The notes under the pieces: generated by a model
The model's input: the letters and a program-made list of their open reading frames with translations, nothing else
The model's database searches: none
What the model was told of the DNA's origin: nothing
Position numbers and translations under genes: made by a program
Shown: one piece after another, positions 44,771-57,061 of the stretch
How positions within the stretch are numbered: the stretch's first letter is position 1
How the letters are laid out: each line of letters begins with the position of its first letter
Origin: Arion vulgaris
Taxonomy: Eukaryota > Mollusca > Gastropoda > Stylommatophora > Arionidae
Assembly: GCA_020796225.1 (NCBI GenBank)
Contig: CM036760.1
Span: 4,644,501-4,708,500 of the forward strand
Reading direction: 5' to 3'
DNA: 64,000 bases

Positions 44771-45049
44771 ACAATAATTCATAGAGACAGATCTGGTTCT
44801 GGTTAAGTATCGTTAGATGGATACCCACAACAGTGAGTCACCTTGTAATAGTCTTAGAATGAATAGAATCAAAAGTTTATAAGGTGAGCTTTATAACATT
44901 GTTTTTTAGTCTAAAGTTTGGTGCCAGACAAGGTGTAGAAGTAAATTGATACTAACATTAAAATATCTTTTTGTATTAGATTTACCTGTAGAATTTTTGC
45001 CACAATTTTGAACGTTTTAATCAATATTATATTAAACGTTTCTCAGTTG

Positions 45050-45428
45050 ACCAGACATTTCTCTGATTTCATTACTTCTCCTAATGTGGAACGAATTCAG
45101 GTGAAGCGGTGAAATCAGAGTCTGGTGCACCACTAGTAACAACTGTTACAAGAAGGAGAAGATAGAGATATGTTGGACACACCTTTAGAAGAAATGATCA
45201 AAAAATATCCAAGCAGGCATTGAAGTGGGATGCATAGAGTTCAAGAAAGAGAGGACGACCTAAGGAGACCTTGTAACGAACTTTGAAGGGATAGGCAGGA
45301 AATATCAATCTCAGGACCATGGATGAGATTGAGCGAGTTGCCCAGGATAGAGCGGTAGGAAGAAATTACTTGCAGGCCCTATGTAACGTATAACGGTACG
45401 TGAGGAATTATTATTATATTATATTAAA
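45050..45428 (+). mobile_element. LINE 3' end, family 1, plus strand
   Basis: Collinear with the minus-strand copies: tggaacgaattcaggtgaag, then YVGHTFRRNDQKISKQALKW, then RKRGRPKETL, ending ctatgtaacgtataacggta and a ttattatattatatt tail. Stops and frame breaks. Confidence 0.8.
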
Positions 45429-46646
45429 CGCGAGAACATAATTTGTGGGTACTATTTAATACAGACTCAGTATTTTCCAAGTATATCGTTTATAGTAGAT
45501 TTATATTGCTCAATATATGGTTGTTAATGCTGGTATAAATATTGTACATTTGTGTGGTATAGTATATATATATATAAATATCACATTGTTTTTATTTTAC
45601 TTTATTTTTTCTTACTTTGATCTAATGTACATTTGCAAATGTCGTGTTCGCCTTAAGTAGTTTGTACATACTAATTTATTTATATACTGAATGTATACAG
45701 TAGTGAGAAACGAACAATAAACAGGGGCAGTAATGAAGTCCGCAGACGATACTCGATGTGTTTTTCAGGAGTTATCTACTTTGCATTAATTTTTTGTGTT
45801 CTGTGTAGAGTTTTGATTGCATTACTCTCTCTCTCTCTCTCTTTATCTCCCCCTTCTCCCCTTTATCTCTTCTCTCTCTCTTTATCTCTTCTCTCTTATT
45901 CTCTCGTATATATATATTTGTTCTCGTTCCTCTTACCTCTCATCTCTTGTAATTTAAAAGTCACATTTACTTATATTTAAATTTTATCTCTTCACAATCC
46001 ATGACTTAACATTCCTTACATTTTTATCTTTTACAAATACATTATCTTAAAATAATTATCTCTTTCACAAAATCACATTTTTTATCGTTTCATTCCAGAA
46101 TGTTTATCGCACTCCAAAACACACAATACTATTTCTCTCTCTCTCTCTCTCTCTTCTCTTCTATCTCATCTTCATCTATCTCTTCATTTATCTCTCTACT
46201 CGTTGCTGTTCTTCCTCACTCTGTCATGATGTACATAGATCATAGAACGATATCGTATGGAATTAAAAGTCACAATAGAAGGTATCCCAGACATTTCTGT
46301 AAAGAGCACAATCTTTGAACACATTGAAGAATCACTGCCGAAACACAACAAAGACCAAGAAAGCAAGTGAAGTCATCGACTAAATGACACCGCAATTCTA
46401 TTGCAACACAAAACAAGTCTACAATGTAATTTCAACTTCCCACTCGTATGTAATTTCACAATTTTCAAAGACACAAGGAAATGAAGTCATCGAGTCGTAT
46501 GCAATGTAATCTTCCCTAACTTTGTGCTACAGTGTCGAGAATGTATCTTCCAACTTGCATGACAAAGTCGGGCGCTAAGATTAAATGGAAATTTTTTAAT
46601 TACAACAGGAATAAATATCTGCGGGAAATAACAAGGAATTATTATA
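45429..46646. other. AT-rich spacer with CT tracts
   Basis: Contains (CT)n runs at about 45822-45845 and 46133-46152, and short Leu/Ser/Phe-rich frames that follow from them. No gene. Confidence 0.45.
45716..45721 (+). promoter_or_regulatory. Candidate polyadenylation signal
   Basis: AATAAA about 1.4 kb after the stop codon at 44280. Another AATAAA lies at 44644 within the Penelope-like fragment. Which is used, if either, cannot be told from sequence. Confidence 0.25.
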
Positions 46647-46899
46647 CAGGGTGTTCAACTTAAAAGCAGCAGTGATCAATAGAAATTTGCCAGGTACGCA
46701 TTGCATCTCGTCTATTTACTATTTAAACCGGTTTGACTAGCTGTCCTACGTCACATTTGTTCATCGCCCCTTCCCACACTTCAATTACACACCATCACAC
46801 AACCTTGACCTATACTACGTCATAACTGAACCTTCCCATTTCCATACATATATGCCAGATTAGTTCCATTCACAGGCTGCTTTTAAGTTGAACACCCTG
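46647..46899. mobile_element. TA-flanked MITE (Tc1/mariner-like)
   Basis: A 253-bp element with perfect 24-bp terminal inverted repeats starting cagggtgttcaacttaaaag, flanked by TA at 46645-46646 and 46900-46901. TA duplication and CAGGGTGT-type ends fit the Tc1/mariner superfamily. Non-coding interior. Confidence 0.85.
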
Positions 46900-46901
46900 T
46901 A

Positions 46902-47929
46902 GGAAAAAATGTGAACCTTTGAGAGCTGGTAAGAGAAACATAGTGCTAGATCATATTAAGAAATCACAAACCAAATTGTTCAGACATATAACACGATTAT
47001 CCCTCCCCTAATAGTACCTCACAACGAATTACTGTTCAGATACAAGGATTTTGAGGTCAAAGATCGCTGACGTAAACGATGTCAATATCAAAAACGGTAT
47101 GAAGTAACACATAAACTAGATGTGAACTTATCATGGGTACGGTGAACAAATGGACTTTGGGATGGCTGTTGCAACGAAGGACAGAGCAGAAATTGGGATG
47201 CCCAATGTGCCATGACGTCGATCGCATAACATAACATGAAACCCAGATGTACTTGAGGGCATTTGTCCAAAACACTTTGAATGCCTTAACGTTTTCAAAC
47301 AAAGTCTTTCTTTCTTTCCTGGCTTCTATACTTCTATTTGTTCCCACTATATTTATCTTGACAAACGTTTAGGACCCCGTTATAGAATGTGGAATCGATA
47401 CGAGTATGCTCCAACGTAACTTGTATGCAAAAGTTCATTTTAAATGTTTCAAAACAACTTCTACACAAATTGTCATTATTTTCAAAATTAACTCGATGAT
47501 TCTCGAAAGTGTAACAGAGTTCGGTCACGGCCGCTGAGATCTTCCTGTGTACGAAAGACAACGGTCACTCATCGTTATTTATCGAAATGCAATGATGATG
47601 GTGCCATCAATAAATTTATCAAACTCACCATGTGCATGCCATGATACAGTTTATATTGTTAATATTGTGACCGACATGCAAACGGAGGGAATTAGTAGGT
47701 TGAAATTGTTGATTTTACAATGACAAATTTGATATTTGATATATCCTGACAGTCCGTCCAAAAAGTAATAAATATTATGGACCAAAATACTTGACAGCTC
47801 TGAATGTTGCAGACTATCCTAATTTATCTTGCCCTGCGTAGGTCGGTAAATCTAGAACCAGCTTGTATGATTTCCAACAACAGTTGAGCACTAAAATTTA
47901 GAATACAAAACTATTTTTAGTAATAGGTT
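46902..47929. other. Spacer with LINE debris
   Basis: 47090-47260 (minus) encodes a Cys-rich remnant; the DNA words gatcgcataacataacat and caatgtgccatgacgtcgat are the inverse of 15545-15610, so it is a piece of the same LINE. The rest (46902-47080, 47261-47929) shows nothing I recognise. Confidence 0.45.
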
Positions 47930-48010
47930 ATTAGTTATTAAACTGACGTCATTGCACTCGGGGAAGACCCATAGGTGCTCAGTCTCTCCCAACAGCACTA
48001 GGATGAGCTA
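47930..48010 (-). mobile_element. LINE 3' UTR fragment
   Basis: ttattaaactgacgtcattg, then gacccataggtgctcagtct: the same 3' tail as at 16.1-16.3 kb (minus) and 60.8 kb (plus). Confidence 0.55.
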
Positions 48011-48099
48011 TCAAAACCTGGTTAGTCATTGTAATTTAAATAAAAATTTACAAAAATAATTAGATTAAAAATATAAATAGTTATTTGAAGCATCTAATC

Positions 48100-48860
48100 A
48101 CTAGTTTTGACTTCTTCTTCTTCTTCTTTGTCGTCACACTGCTACCGGTTGTTGCCCAGTGTCGTGGTTTTCTGTTTTTGTCTTGCGCTGTTCTAGTGGC
48201 TTGTGTATTGTTATCAGTGCTCTTTCACAGGATTCTGCTACGCCATCTAACCATCTTTTCCGTGGTTTTCCCTCTTGCCTTCTTCCCGATGTTCTGAGTT
48301 TTGACTTACTTGACTTATTCGTCTCCGCTCCTTGTGGAGTATAGTGCCTCAATAGTTATTCACCATCTTTACTGGTCTCAGGCTGTTTTATTTATGGCCT
48401 CCCTGGAGGATTATTCAATTCATAAGAAAAACTTCGTCTACTAGTCTGTTTAGGACGTCCTCTTTTCCGTCTTCCTTGCTTGTTTCAATCAAGTGCTTAT
48501 TTAGTGACACTCGACTTTGTCTTCCTTGCTTGTTTCAATCAAGTACTTATTTAGTGACACTCAACTTTGTCTTCCTTGCTTGTTTCAATCAAGTACTTAT
48601 TTAGTGACACTCGACTTTGTCTTTCTTGGGATATGTCCTATCCACCGTCATTTTCTCTTCTTAATCTGGATCATCTTGGATTCTTGTCCTGTTCCAGGTC
48701 TCTGTTTCCAACTATGTCATACCATCTTAGTCTGAGAATCCACAGAAGACATCCGTTGACAAATGTCTGAATCTTATTTGTATTTAACTTGGTGACTCGC
48801 TATATTTCCGAGCCATACAGAAACACAGATTTCACATTTCAGCTGAATATCCAGAGCTTT
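48100..48860 (-). mobile_element. LINE C-terminal debris with 50-bp repeat
   Basis: The minus-strand frame 48352-48134 reads SGRRQEGKPRKRWLDGVAES, the Gly-Lys-Pro-Arg-Lys-Arg-Trp signature of RTE-like C-termini. A second decayed remnant fills 48360-48860; within it a 50-bp unit (tgtttcaatcaagtacttat) is repeated three times at 48466-48625. Confidence 0.6.
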
Positions 48861-49039
48861 GGTTTGGTTGAGATGGTTTAATTACTAGTTTTAAGTCTGT
48901 TTGAATCTGATAATGATGACTCGAAACAGCGGAGAGACGTGATAGATGTATTTATCGCGAATCGATATCAGTTTTTCGGCGAAGATCAGCTTATTTAAAT
49001 ATTTATTACTATTTATTCATTTGAATATGTATATGTGAG

Positions 49040-49215
49040 AGCTCGACGATTAACATAGATATAGAAAGTACTACGGAAGTAGACACAGAGGACTGCAACG
49101 TAAACGATGGATTGACGGAATATCTCAGGTATAAAGATCCACCTTGTACAATCGCATAAGCAGGCCGCCCAGGCGTTAGATTTTTCGACCTGACTCCGAA
49201 AGGCACAACATAATT
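49040..49215 (+). mobile_element. LINE C-terminal fragment
   Basis: Plus-strand codons read RGLQRKRWIDGISQV followed by stops and a Arg-Pro-Pro-Arg tail, a reverse transcriptase C-terminus of another LINE subfamily. Broken. Confidence 0.5.
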
Positions 49216-49633
49216 AGAGAATAGATTGATCTAAATTAGAATTATGGCTGTTTAGTTGAAATGTTATTGAAGGATGCTGTTGATCGTTTACAAAGAACAC
49301 AAAAAAAACGAAATTATTAATAATAAAATAACTACGCAGGCATGTCAGCAGAAAGCATTATGGAAGGGATAAACTAACATGAGTTTGCATGGCTTGGATA
49401 TGTGAACAGAAATGATTGTCTCTCAAAAACAATTCTTTAGGTAACAGTTGAAGGTGGTAGGAGTAAATTAAGAAATGAAATGTATAGCTGATAAAATCCA
49501 GGGTTGGTTAGGAAACGAATTGATCCACAATTGTCTGCCTAGTACTTCCATTCACTTCACTCGAGGAACGAAGCGAGAGGTGACCACCTTACCACCAGTC
49601 CACCAATACCTCCCAAAAATAATGGGAAATTGA
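49216..49633. other. Anonymous spacer
   Basis: Possible LINE debris near 49360-49510. No supported gene. Confidence 0.35.
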
Positions 49634-49839
49634 TTTTTTTTTTCCGATCCAGAAGCACTTGAGCTTTTCAGCTCTTCGGCTCGGTGCCATGGACATCGTA
49701 ACCCTTCGGTTCGGTGCCACGAACACCGTAAATCTGGGGAATCTGTGGCTTTTTCTGCCATCCCGCGGAATTGAACCCGCACACACAGAGGGATAGTCAC
49801 CCTAGTCCAACGCGCTACGAACACGCTGAGCAGACGGGC
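49634..49839 (-). mobile_element. SINE family A, copy 4, with 12-bp duplication
   Basis: Cleanest minus-strand copy: head gcccgtctgctcagcgtgtt, B box gggttcaattccgcgg, body gttcgtggcaccgaaccgaa, and a T10 run on the plus strand. Perfect flanking repeats tgggaaattgat at 49623-49634 and 49842-49853. Confidence 0.9.
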
Positions 49840-49853
49840 TGTGGGAAATTGAT

Positions 49854-50648
49854 AATGATACCGTCTTGATGCCGTCGCTCCGTCTTTTGCGTTGTCTCCT
49901 TCTTGCTTTGTACTCGTTATACTTTATTCTGTATACCACAGAGAACCACACTGAAAAACTATGACGAGTACTAAGCAAGAAGAAGACCACGCACAAGATG
50001 GAGCGACGGCATCAAAATACCCTTTACGAAAATGAATATCAATCAGCTTACAAAGCTCTTTGAAAGAATCACACACGAGATCACTACGTTTCCTCCCCCT
50101 CCCCTCCCTTCCCCTCCCTAAAGATTTACATGGGGGAAGAGAAGAAGGAGACCGTCTCGCAAACTTGAGGTGAAGTGATTGAGTGAAGGATATCAACTAT
50201 TTTCTTATAGCTTTTTCTTAATGAGCATGAGCGTAATAAAATCAACACGAAATCTTCATTTCTCACTTAAACAAAAACTGCTTCGTATACAAACAATATT
50301 ACAAAAGTTGCATTTAGTAAAGAACAATGCAACATGATCAGAGCAACCAAAATATTGTGCAAGATTCACATTTATCAATGTGGGACAAAATTAGCAACTT
50401 GTGTCTGCAACATATGGTGACACCAGATGTTACTTAAATCATGGTCGGCAGAACAAAAATGGAACATGTTGGAGTCTTACTGTGTCATATAAAACCGTTT
50501 ACAAACAGGAACGTGCATGTTTATAGCTTGAAACTTAACATGAGTCATTCACGCGTGACCAATCGTTTGATCTTTGAATACTCGATTTTTTATAGAAGCC
50601 TAGTTGGAGATCCGTTTGGCGTTCAGATACGGTGCTATTTTTTTATAG
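49854..50648. other. Anonymous spacer
   Basis: A small inverted pair (ccgtcttgatgccgtcgctc at 49861 and gagcgacggcatcaaaatac at 50001) spans about 160 bp with palindromic arms and could be a decayed foldback. No gene. Confidence 0.4.
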
Positions 50649-50959
50649 GTAAACACGTAAAACAAAGTACTACAGTTTTACAAAATACATAAACAGTGAC
50701 GATAAACAGCAACGTTTCGACCAAAAGGCCTTTATCAAGCAAACAATACAACAAGAATGACGAATTTCGAGGAACACTACAAATGGACGATTACATGTGG
50801 AACATAAACCTATCTGATGAAAATATGGGAATAAAAAAGAACAACGAAATGAGTGCAACACAAAAAACCGAAAGTGGAAAAGGAGAGGAACAATAAACCC
50901 TATAGTGGATAAATGACACATATATGGAGCAAACACACATATAGATAACAAGGCACGAG
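50649..50959 (-). mobile_element. Inverted Penelope-like 3' tail
   Basis: The reverse complement of 53599-53911, almost identical, ending exactly where the forward element begins (gcacgag|atggttac at 50959/50960). A 5'-truncated inverted partner joined to a forward copy is a recurrent insertion structure of Penelope-like elements. Confidence 0.85.
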
Positions 50960-53580
50960 ATGGTTACTTTTAAAAAAACTCGTTTCTGCTCTCATCGTAA
51001 TTTTCTTTTCACATGTCAGCGTCTTAAGGTTATTCCCAAAGGCTTTGCTTCCAACTTTCACCCCTCTGCAGGTTCACTATACCCCAGGGAGCAGCGTAGG
51101 TTACTTAAGTTAGAAACCAAATGTGCACTACAACGCATGCGTTGTATCGCGGCCAACCACTCACACCTTCTATCTGACTTGGATTCCTCCCAGTCCCTAC
51201 TTCTACAACGTCTACGTAGTCTCACTTCTACGAATATGCTCCTTTACTCCCTTATTCGATTTACCATCCACGTTCTCAACAGACAACTGCTTGAATTTAT
51301 TTGCATGCATCATCAACAAAAACTTGACCTTCTTCGCCCTGTACCTTCTACCACTCCTCTCAATTGTCCACCACTATCTTCTCCTCCCACCCAGGTTGTC
51401 TGCATCCCTCCCGACCTTCTCTTATCTGACAGCGAGAGATGTGTTTTAAGTAAGGGTCTCAAGTTTGTTCCTCTCCGCCCCTCCATTGACCACTACTCTA
51501 CTCTTCAGGATGTCAACCGTTTCCACCGTGGCCTTCGACTCAAATTCCATTTTCACAATCAGGAGGACCCTCTAGAACATCACGACTCGAGCATGTTCTC
51601 CCAATATTGCACTCGCAAACATGATTGGACTCCTAAGCCTGGTGCCTCTAACGCTCTTGATCTCTACATCAAGAATACTTCATACGACATTGGACTTCTC
51701 CACCCTAAACGCCTAGGGCGTTCTAACATGTCACCGTCCGAGTTTCGTGCTCTATCACACCTCCGTCGACGTGATGACATTGTTATCAAACCCGCTGATA
51801 AAGGTGGTGCCATAGTCGTATGGAGTAAAGAACTATATCTTCAGGAAGGCCACAACCAACTACTCAACACCCTATTCTACAAAAATATTCCTTCTGATGC
51901 CACACTATCCAACAATAGTAAGGTCCGTACAGTCATCAAGAACCTCATTGCCTCCAAAGACCTTCCTACCGGCGCATCATCACTATGTGTCATCGACAGT
52001 TGCTTGGGCAAACCCGCATTCTATATGCTCCCAAAATCCATAAACTTCACAATCCTGGTAGGCCTATTGTTTCTGCTTGGTCTTGTCCTACGGAACATAT
52101 CTCCGCATTCCTTGACAGTATCTTCAATCCTATAGTCACCACACTACCTTCATTCTTGAAAGATACTAACCACACTTTGTCTGTTTTTTTCTTCTATTAA
52201 GTTGTTGCCTGGCAGGACTTATCGCCTCTTCCTCCTTGATGTCTGCTCACTGTATACCTCTATACCTCATTCTGACGGACTTCAAGCTCTCCAGTTTTTC
52301 TCGACAGGAGAACTAACCCTCTTGTCTCCACCTCCACTCTCCTTCGTCTTGCAGAACTAGTTCTCACTCTCAACTCCTTTCAGTTCAATGACCAGTTCTT
52401 CGAACAGATTAGTGGGGTCGCAATGGGTACTAAAATGGGACCCAGCTATGCTTGTCTATTCATGGGTCATCTTGAACACTTAGTATGGAACACCTATGAT
52501 GGCCTTCTTCCGTCCGTGTATCATAGATACATCGATGATTGTATTGGAGTTACCGATATGTCTGAAGCCGATTTGTCACGCTTCATTACCTTCATCAATG
52601 CATTCAATCCTGCTATTCGGTTCACCTCTCACATCTCTACCTCCTGTGTCAATTTTCTTGACATCACTATCACCATCAGCCTATCCACTATCACTACATC
52701 AGTATACTACAAGCCTACTGATACACATAGCTTTCTTCTGTATACCTCTTCCCATCCCCAGGCTTGTCGTGACTCTTTACCTTCTCTCAACTCTTACGCC
52801 TTCGTCGCCTCTGCAGTGAGGACGACGATTTTCTTGATAGAGCTCATGAGATGCTTGATTTCTTCCGCCAGCGCCTATACCTGGAGAATGTGCTTACATC
52901 TGCCATGCATCGGGTTCAGCTAATTGCTGCCAGAGGCCCCCTCTCACATACTTAGAACCCCCAAGTCTGACAGGGTTAAACTTATCTTAACTTTCCACCC
53001 CCATAGTTCCCTGGTGAAAAAGGTCTTATTCCATCATCTCCTATTCTTCAGTCTGATCCTGAGACACGTTCAGTCTTCCAACACTATCCTTTGGTGGCGT
53101 ACAGACGGGACAGAAGCCTCAAGGATTTGTTGGTACACAGTCGCCTCAAGCCTAACATCCAGAGTCACTTTGGCACCATCCAATGTGGCCGTCGGCGCTG
53201 TAATACATGTGCTTATGTAATACAGACCCGTACTGTCTCTTTTCCAAAAGCTACCTATACCATTCAAGACAGTTTCACGTGTGAGTCCCGCAATATCATC
53301 TATGCTATCACCTGCAAACGATGCCATAAGGCCTATATTGGTGAAACCGATAAGAGGCTCAGTGACCGATTCGCCCAACACTTACGCGATATTCGCCATG
53401 CTCTGGACTCCTGGGCCACTCATTTCAATGATACTGGCCATTCAGGAGTTGACGATGTCCAGGTCACAGCCATCCGATCATGTTCCTCCGATGATCGCAG
53501 TCGATTCGCCCTGGAGAACCGTTTTATTTCATTCTATGGCACTTTGCGACCTCTTTGGGCTCCAACGCATTACATTCCTA
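50960..53580 (+). pseudogene. Reverse transcriptase/GIY-YIG ORF, copy 1, frameshifted
   Basis: Segments in order: N-terminal RT region (50960-52030, with KPADKGGAIVVWSKELYLQ); after a lost C at about 52031, [11 protein letters not shown]; after a T7 versus T6 change at about 52184, LLDVCSLYTSIPHSDG; after a shared break near 52300, GTKMGPSYACLFMGHLEHL and the catalytic HRYIDDCIG (about 52520); then more breaks near 52760 and 52940; finally a C-rich knuckle (CGRRRCNTC) and the nuclease IIYAITCKRCHKAYIGET with ATHFNDTGHSG and a late Glu-Asn (LENRFI). In a working element this would be one ORF of roughly 850 residues that primes at nicked DNA, probably near telomeres or at loose target sites. 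At least five breaks make it inactive as assembled. Confidence 0.85.
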
Positions 53581-53820
53581 TGCTTCTTAGTACTGTCTTA
53601 TCTCGTGCCTTGTTATCTATATTTGTGTTTGCTCCATATATGTGTCATTTATCCACTATAGGGTTTATTGTTCCTCTCCTTTTCCACTTTCGGTTTTTGT
53701 GTTGCACTCATTTCGTTGTTCGTTTTTATTCCCATTTTTCATCAGATAGGTTTATGTTTCCACATGTAATCGTCCATTTGTAGTGTTCCTCGAAATTCGT
53801 CATTCTTGTTGTATTGTTTG

Positions 53821-53861
53821 CTTGATAAAGGCCTTTGGTCGAAACGTTGCTGTTTATCGTC
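53821..53861 (+). other. Hammerhead-ribozyme-like motif in PLE tail
   Basis: cttgataaaggcctttggtc gaaacg ... cgtc has the order of a hammerhead core: a TTGATAA box in place of CUGANGA, a GGCC/GGTC stem II, GAAA, a short ACG/CGT stem III and a GTC cleavage triplet. The two core changes (C3 to U, G8 to A) would keep the 3-8 pair. Stem I is weak. Possibly a degenerate, inactive relative of ribozymes known in Penelope-like elements. Confidence 0.35.
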
Positions 53862-54101
53862 ACTGTTTATGTATTTTGTAAAACTGTAGTACTTTGTTTT
53901 TACGTGTTTACCTTTTTCCAAGTTTTACTGCAGTCTCCACCTTTTTCGATAATCGTCGCCATTTTGCTGCAACTATTCGTCGTCACGTAGTAGGTAAGAT
54001 TCTATAGTTATAGTTATATTTGTTGTGTAGGTGCATTTCCCGTTCCTACACCCCCTTTTTTAGCATATTATATCTGTTCTTTCATTTGTATTTCTATTAC
54101 T

Positions 54102-56832
54102 ATGCCTTCCCTTCAATACTTTTTGAATTTTCTTCGATCTTATATCTCGGTTTCCTTCAGCCTCCTGCCGGCTGATGTGCGTCTGACTGCCATCAGTTAT
54201 GCTATGGTTACTTTTAAAAAAAACTCGTTTCTGCTCTCATCGTAATTTTCTCTTCACATGTCAGCGTCTTAAGGTTATTCCCAAAGGCTTTGCTTCCAAC
54301 TTTCACCCCTCTGCAGGTTCACTATACCCCAGGGAGCAGCGTAGGTTACTTAAGTTAGAAACCAAATGTGCACTACAACGCATGCGTTGTATCGCGGCCA
54401 ACCACTCACACCTTCTATCTGACTTGGATTCCTCCCAGTCCCTACTTCTACAACGTCTACGTAGTCTCACTTCTACGAATATGCTCCCTTTTCTCCTTAT
54501 TCGTTTTACCATCCACGTTCTCAACAGACAACTGCATGAATTTATTTGCATGCATCATCAACAAAAACTTGACCTTCTTCGCCCTGTACCTTCTACCACT
54601 CCTCTCAATTGTCCACCACTATCTTCTCCTCCCACCCAGGTTGTCTGCATCCCTCCCGACCTTCTCTTATCTGACAGCGAGAGATGTGTTTTAAGTAAGG
54701 GTCTCAAGTTTGTTCCTCTCCGCCCCTCCATTGACCACTACTCTACTCTTCAGGATGTCAACCGTTTCACGTGGCCTTCGACTCAAATTCCATTTTCACA
54801 ATCAGGAGGACCCTCTAGAACATCACGACTCGAGCATGTTCTCCCAATATTGCACTCGCAAACATGATTGGACTCCTAAGCCTGGTGCCTCTAACGCTCT
54901 TGATCTCTACATCAAGAATACTTCATACGACATTGGGCTTCTCCACCTAAACGCCTAGGCGTTCTAACATGTCACCGTCCGAGTTTCGTGCTCTATCACA
55001 CCTCCGTCGACGTGATGACATTGTTATCAAACCCGCTGATAAAGGTGGTGCCATAGTCGTATGGAGTAAAGAACTATATCTTCAGGAAGGCCACAACCAA
55101 CTACTCAACACCCTATTCTACAAAAATATTCCTTCTGATGCCACACTATCCAACAATAGTAAGGTCCGTACAGTCATCAAGAACCTCATTGCCTCCAAAG
55201 ACCTTCCTACCGGCGCATCATCACTATGTGTCATCGACAGTTGCTTGGGCAAACCCGCATTCTATATGCTCCCCAAAATCCATAAACTTCACAATCCTGG
55301 TAGGCCTATTGTTTCTGCTTGCTCTTTTCCTACGGAACATATCTCCGCATTCCTTGACAGTATCTTCAATCCTATAGTCACCACACTACCTTCATTCTTG
55401 AAAGATACTAACCACACTTTGTCTGTTTTTTCTTCTATTAAGTTGTTGCCTGGCAGGACTTATCGCCTCTTCCTCCTTGATGTCTGCTCACTGTATACCT
55501 CTATACCTCATTCTGACGGACTTCAAGCTCTCCAGTTTTTCTCGACAGGAGAACTAACCCTCTTGTCTCCACCTCCACTCTCCTTCGTCTTGCAGAACTA
55601 GTTCTCACTCTCAACTCCTTTCAGTTCAATGACCAGTTCTTCGAACAGATTAGTGGGGTCGCCATGGGTACTAAAATGGGACCCAGCTATGCTTGTCTAT
55701 TCATGGGTCATCTTGAACACTTAGTATGGAACACCTATGATGGCCTTCTTCCGTCCGTGTATCATAGATACATCGATGATTGTATTGAAGTTACCGATAT
55801 GTCTGAAGCCGATTTGTCACGCTTCATTACCTTCATCAATGCATTCAATCCTGCTATTCGGTTCACCTCTCACATCTCTACCTCCTGTGTCAATTTTCTT
55901 GACATCACTATCACCATCAGCCTATCCACTATCACTACATCAGTATACTACAAGCCTACTGATACACATAGCTTTCTTCTGATACCCTTCCCATCCCCAG
56001 GCTTGTCGTGACTCTTTACCTTTTTCTCAACTTTACGCCTTCGTCGCCTCTGCAGTGAGGACGACGATTTTCTTGATAGAGCCCATGAGATGCTTGATTT
56101 CTTCCGCCAGCGCCTATACCCGGAGAATGTGCTTACATCTGCCATGCATCGGGTTCAGCTAATTGCTCGCCAGGAGGCCCTCTCTCACATACTTAGAACC
56201 CCAAAGTCTGACAGGGTTAAACTTATCTTAACTTTCCACCCTCATAGTTCCTGGTGAAAAAGGTCTTATTCCATCATCTCCCCATTCTTCAGTCTGATCC
56301 TGAGACACGTTCAGTCTTCCAACACTATCCTTTGGTGGCGTACAGACGGGACAGAAGCCTCAAGGATTTGTTGGTACACAGTCGCCTCAAGCCTAACATC
56401 CAGAGTCACTTTGGCACCATCCAATGTGGCTGTCGGCGCTGTAATACATGTGCTTATGTAATACAGACCCGTACTGTCTCTTTTCCAAAAGCTACCTATA
56501 CCATTCAAGACAGTTTCACGTGTGAGTCCCGCAATATCATCTATGCTATCACCTGCAAACGATGCCATAAGGCCTATATTGGTGAAACCGGTAAGAGGCT
56601 CAGTGACCGATTCGCCCAACACTTACGCGATATTCGCCAATGCTCTGTGACTCCTGTGGCCACTCATTTCAATGATACTGGCCATTCAGGAGTTGACGAT
56701 GTCCAGGTCACAGCCATCCGATCATGTTCCTCCGATGATCGCAGTCGATTCGCCCTGGAGAACCGTTTTATTTCATTCTATGGCACTTTGCGACCTCTTG
56801 AACTCAACGCATTACATTCCTATGCTTCTTAG
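54102..56832 (+). pseudogene. Reverse transcriptase/GIY-YIG ORF, copy 2, frameshifted
   Basis: An ATG at 54102 (MPSLQYFLNFLRSYISVSFS) gives a plausible true N-terminus; an A8 run at about 54216 (A7 in copy 1) then shifts the frame. RT blocks: KPADKGGAIVVWSKELYLQ (about 55030), [18 protein letters not shown] (about 55270), LLDVCSLYTSIPHSDG (about 55475), GTKMGPSYACLFMGHLEHL and HRYIDDCIE (about 55760). A break near 55540 is shared with copy 1. The nuclease (56254-56832) is intact: a CGCRRCNTC knuckle, IIYAITCKRCHKAYIGET, THFNDTGHSG and a catalytic-type LENRF. Defective as assembled, but closer to intact than copy 1. Confidence 0.85.
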
Positions 56833-57061
56833 TACTGTCTTATCTCGTGCCTTGTTATCTATATGTGTGTTTGCTCCATATATGTGTCATTTATCCACTA
56901 TAGGGTTTATTGTTCCTCTCCTTTTCCACTTTCGGTTTTTGTGTTGCACTCATTTCGTTGTTCGTTTTTATTCCCATTTTTCATCAGATAGGTTTATGTT
57001 TCCACATGTAATCGTCCATTTGTAGTGTTCCCGAAATTCGTCATTCTTGTTGTATTGTTTG

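Larger units (their letters stand above)
50960..53935 (+). mobile_element. Penelope-like retroelement, copy 1 (5' truncated)
   Basis: Forward element lacking its 5' leader and first ~36 codons relative to copy 2. It encodes a reverse transcriptase followed by a GIY-YIG nuclease and ends with a 3' tail carrying cttgataaaggcctttggtc. Nearly identical to copy 2, so duplication is recent. Confidence 0.9.

Noticed and set aside
53070..56622. 103-residue minus-strand frames in both Penelope-like copies
   Set aside because: Duplicate because the elements are duplicate; they lie antisense to the nuclease region and have no features.
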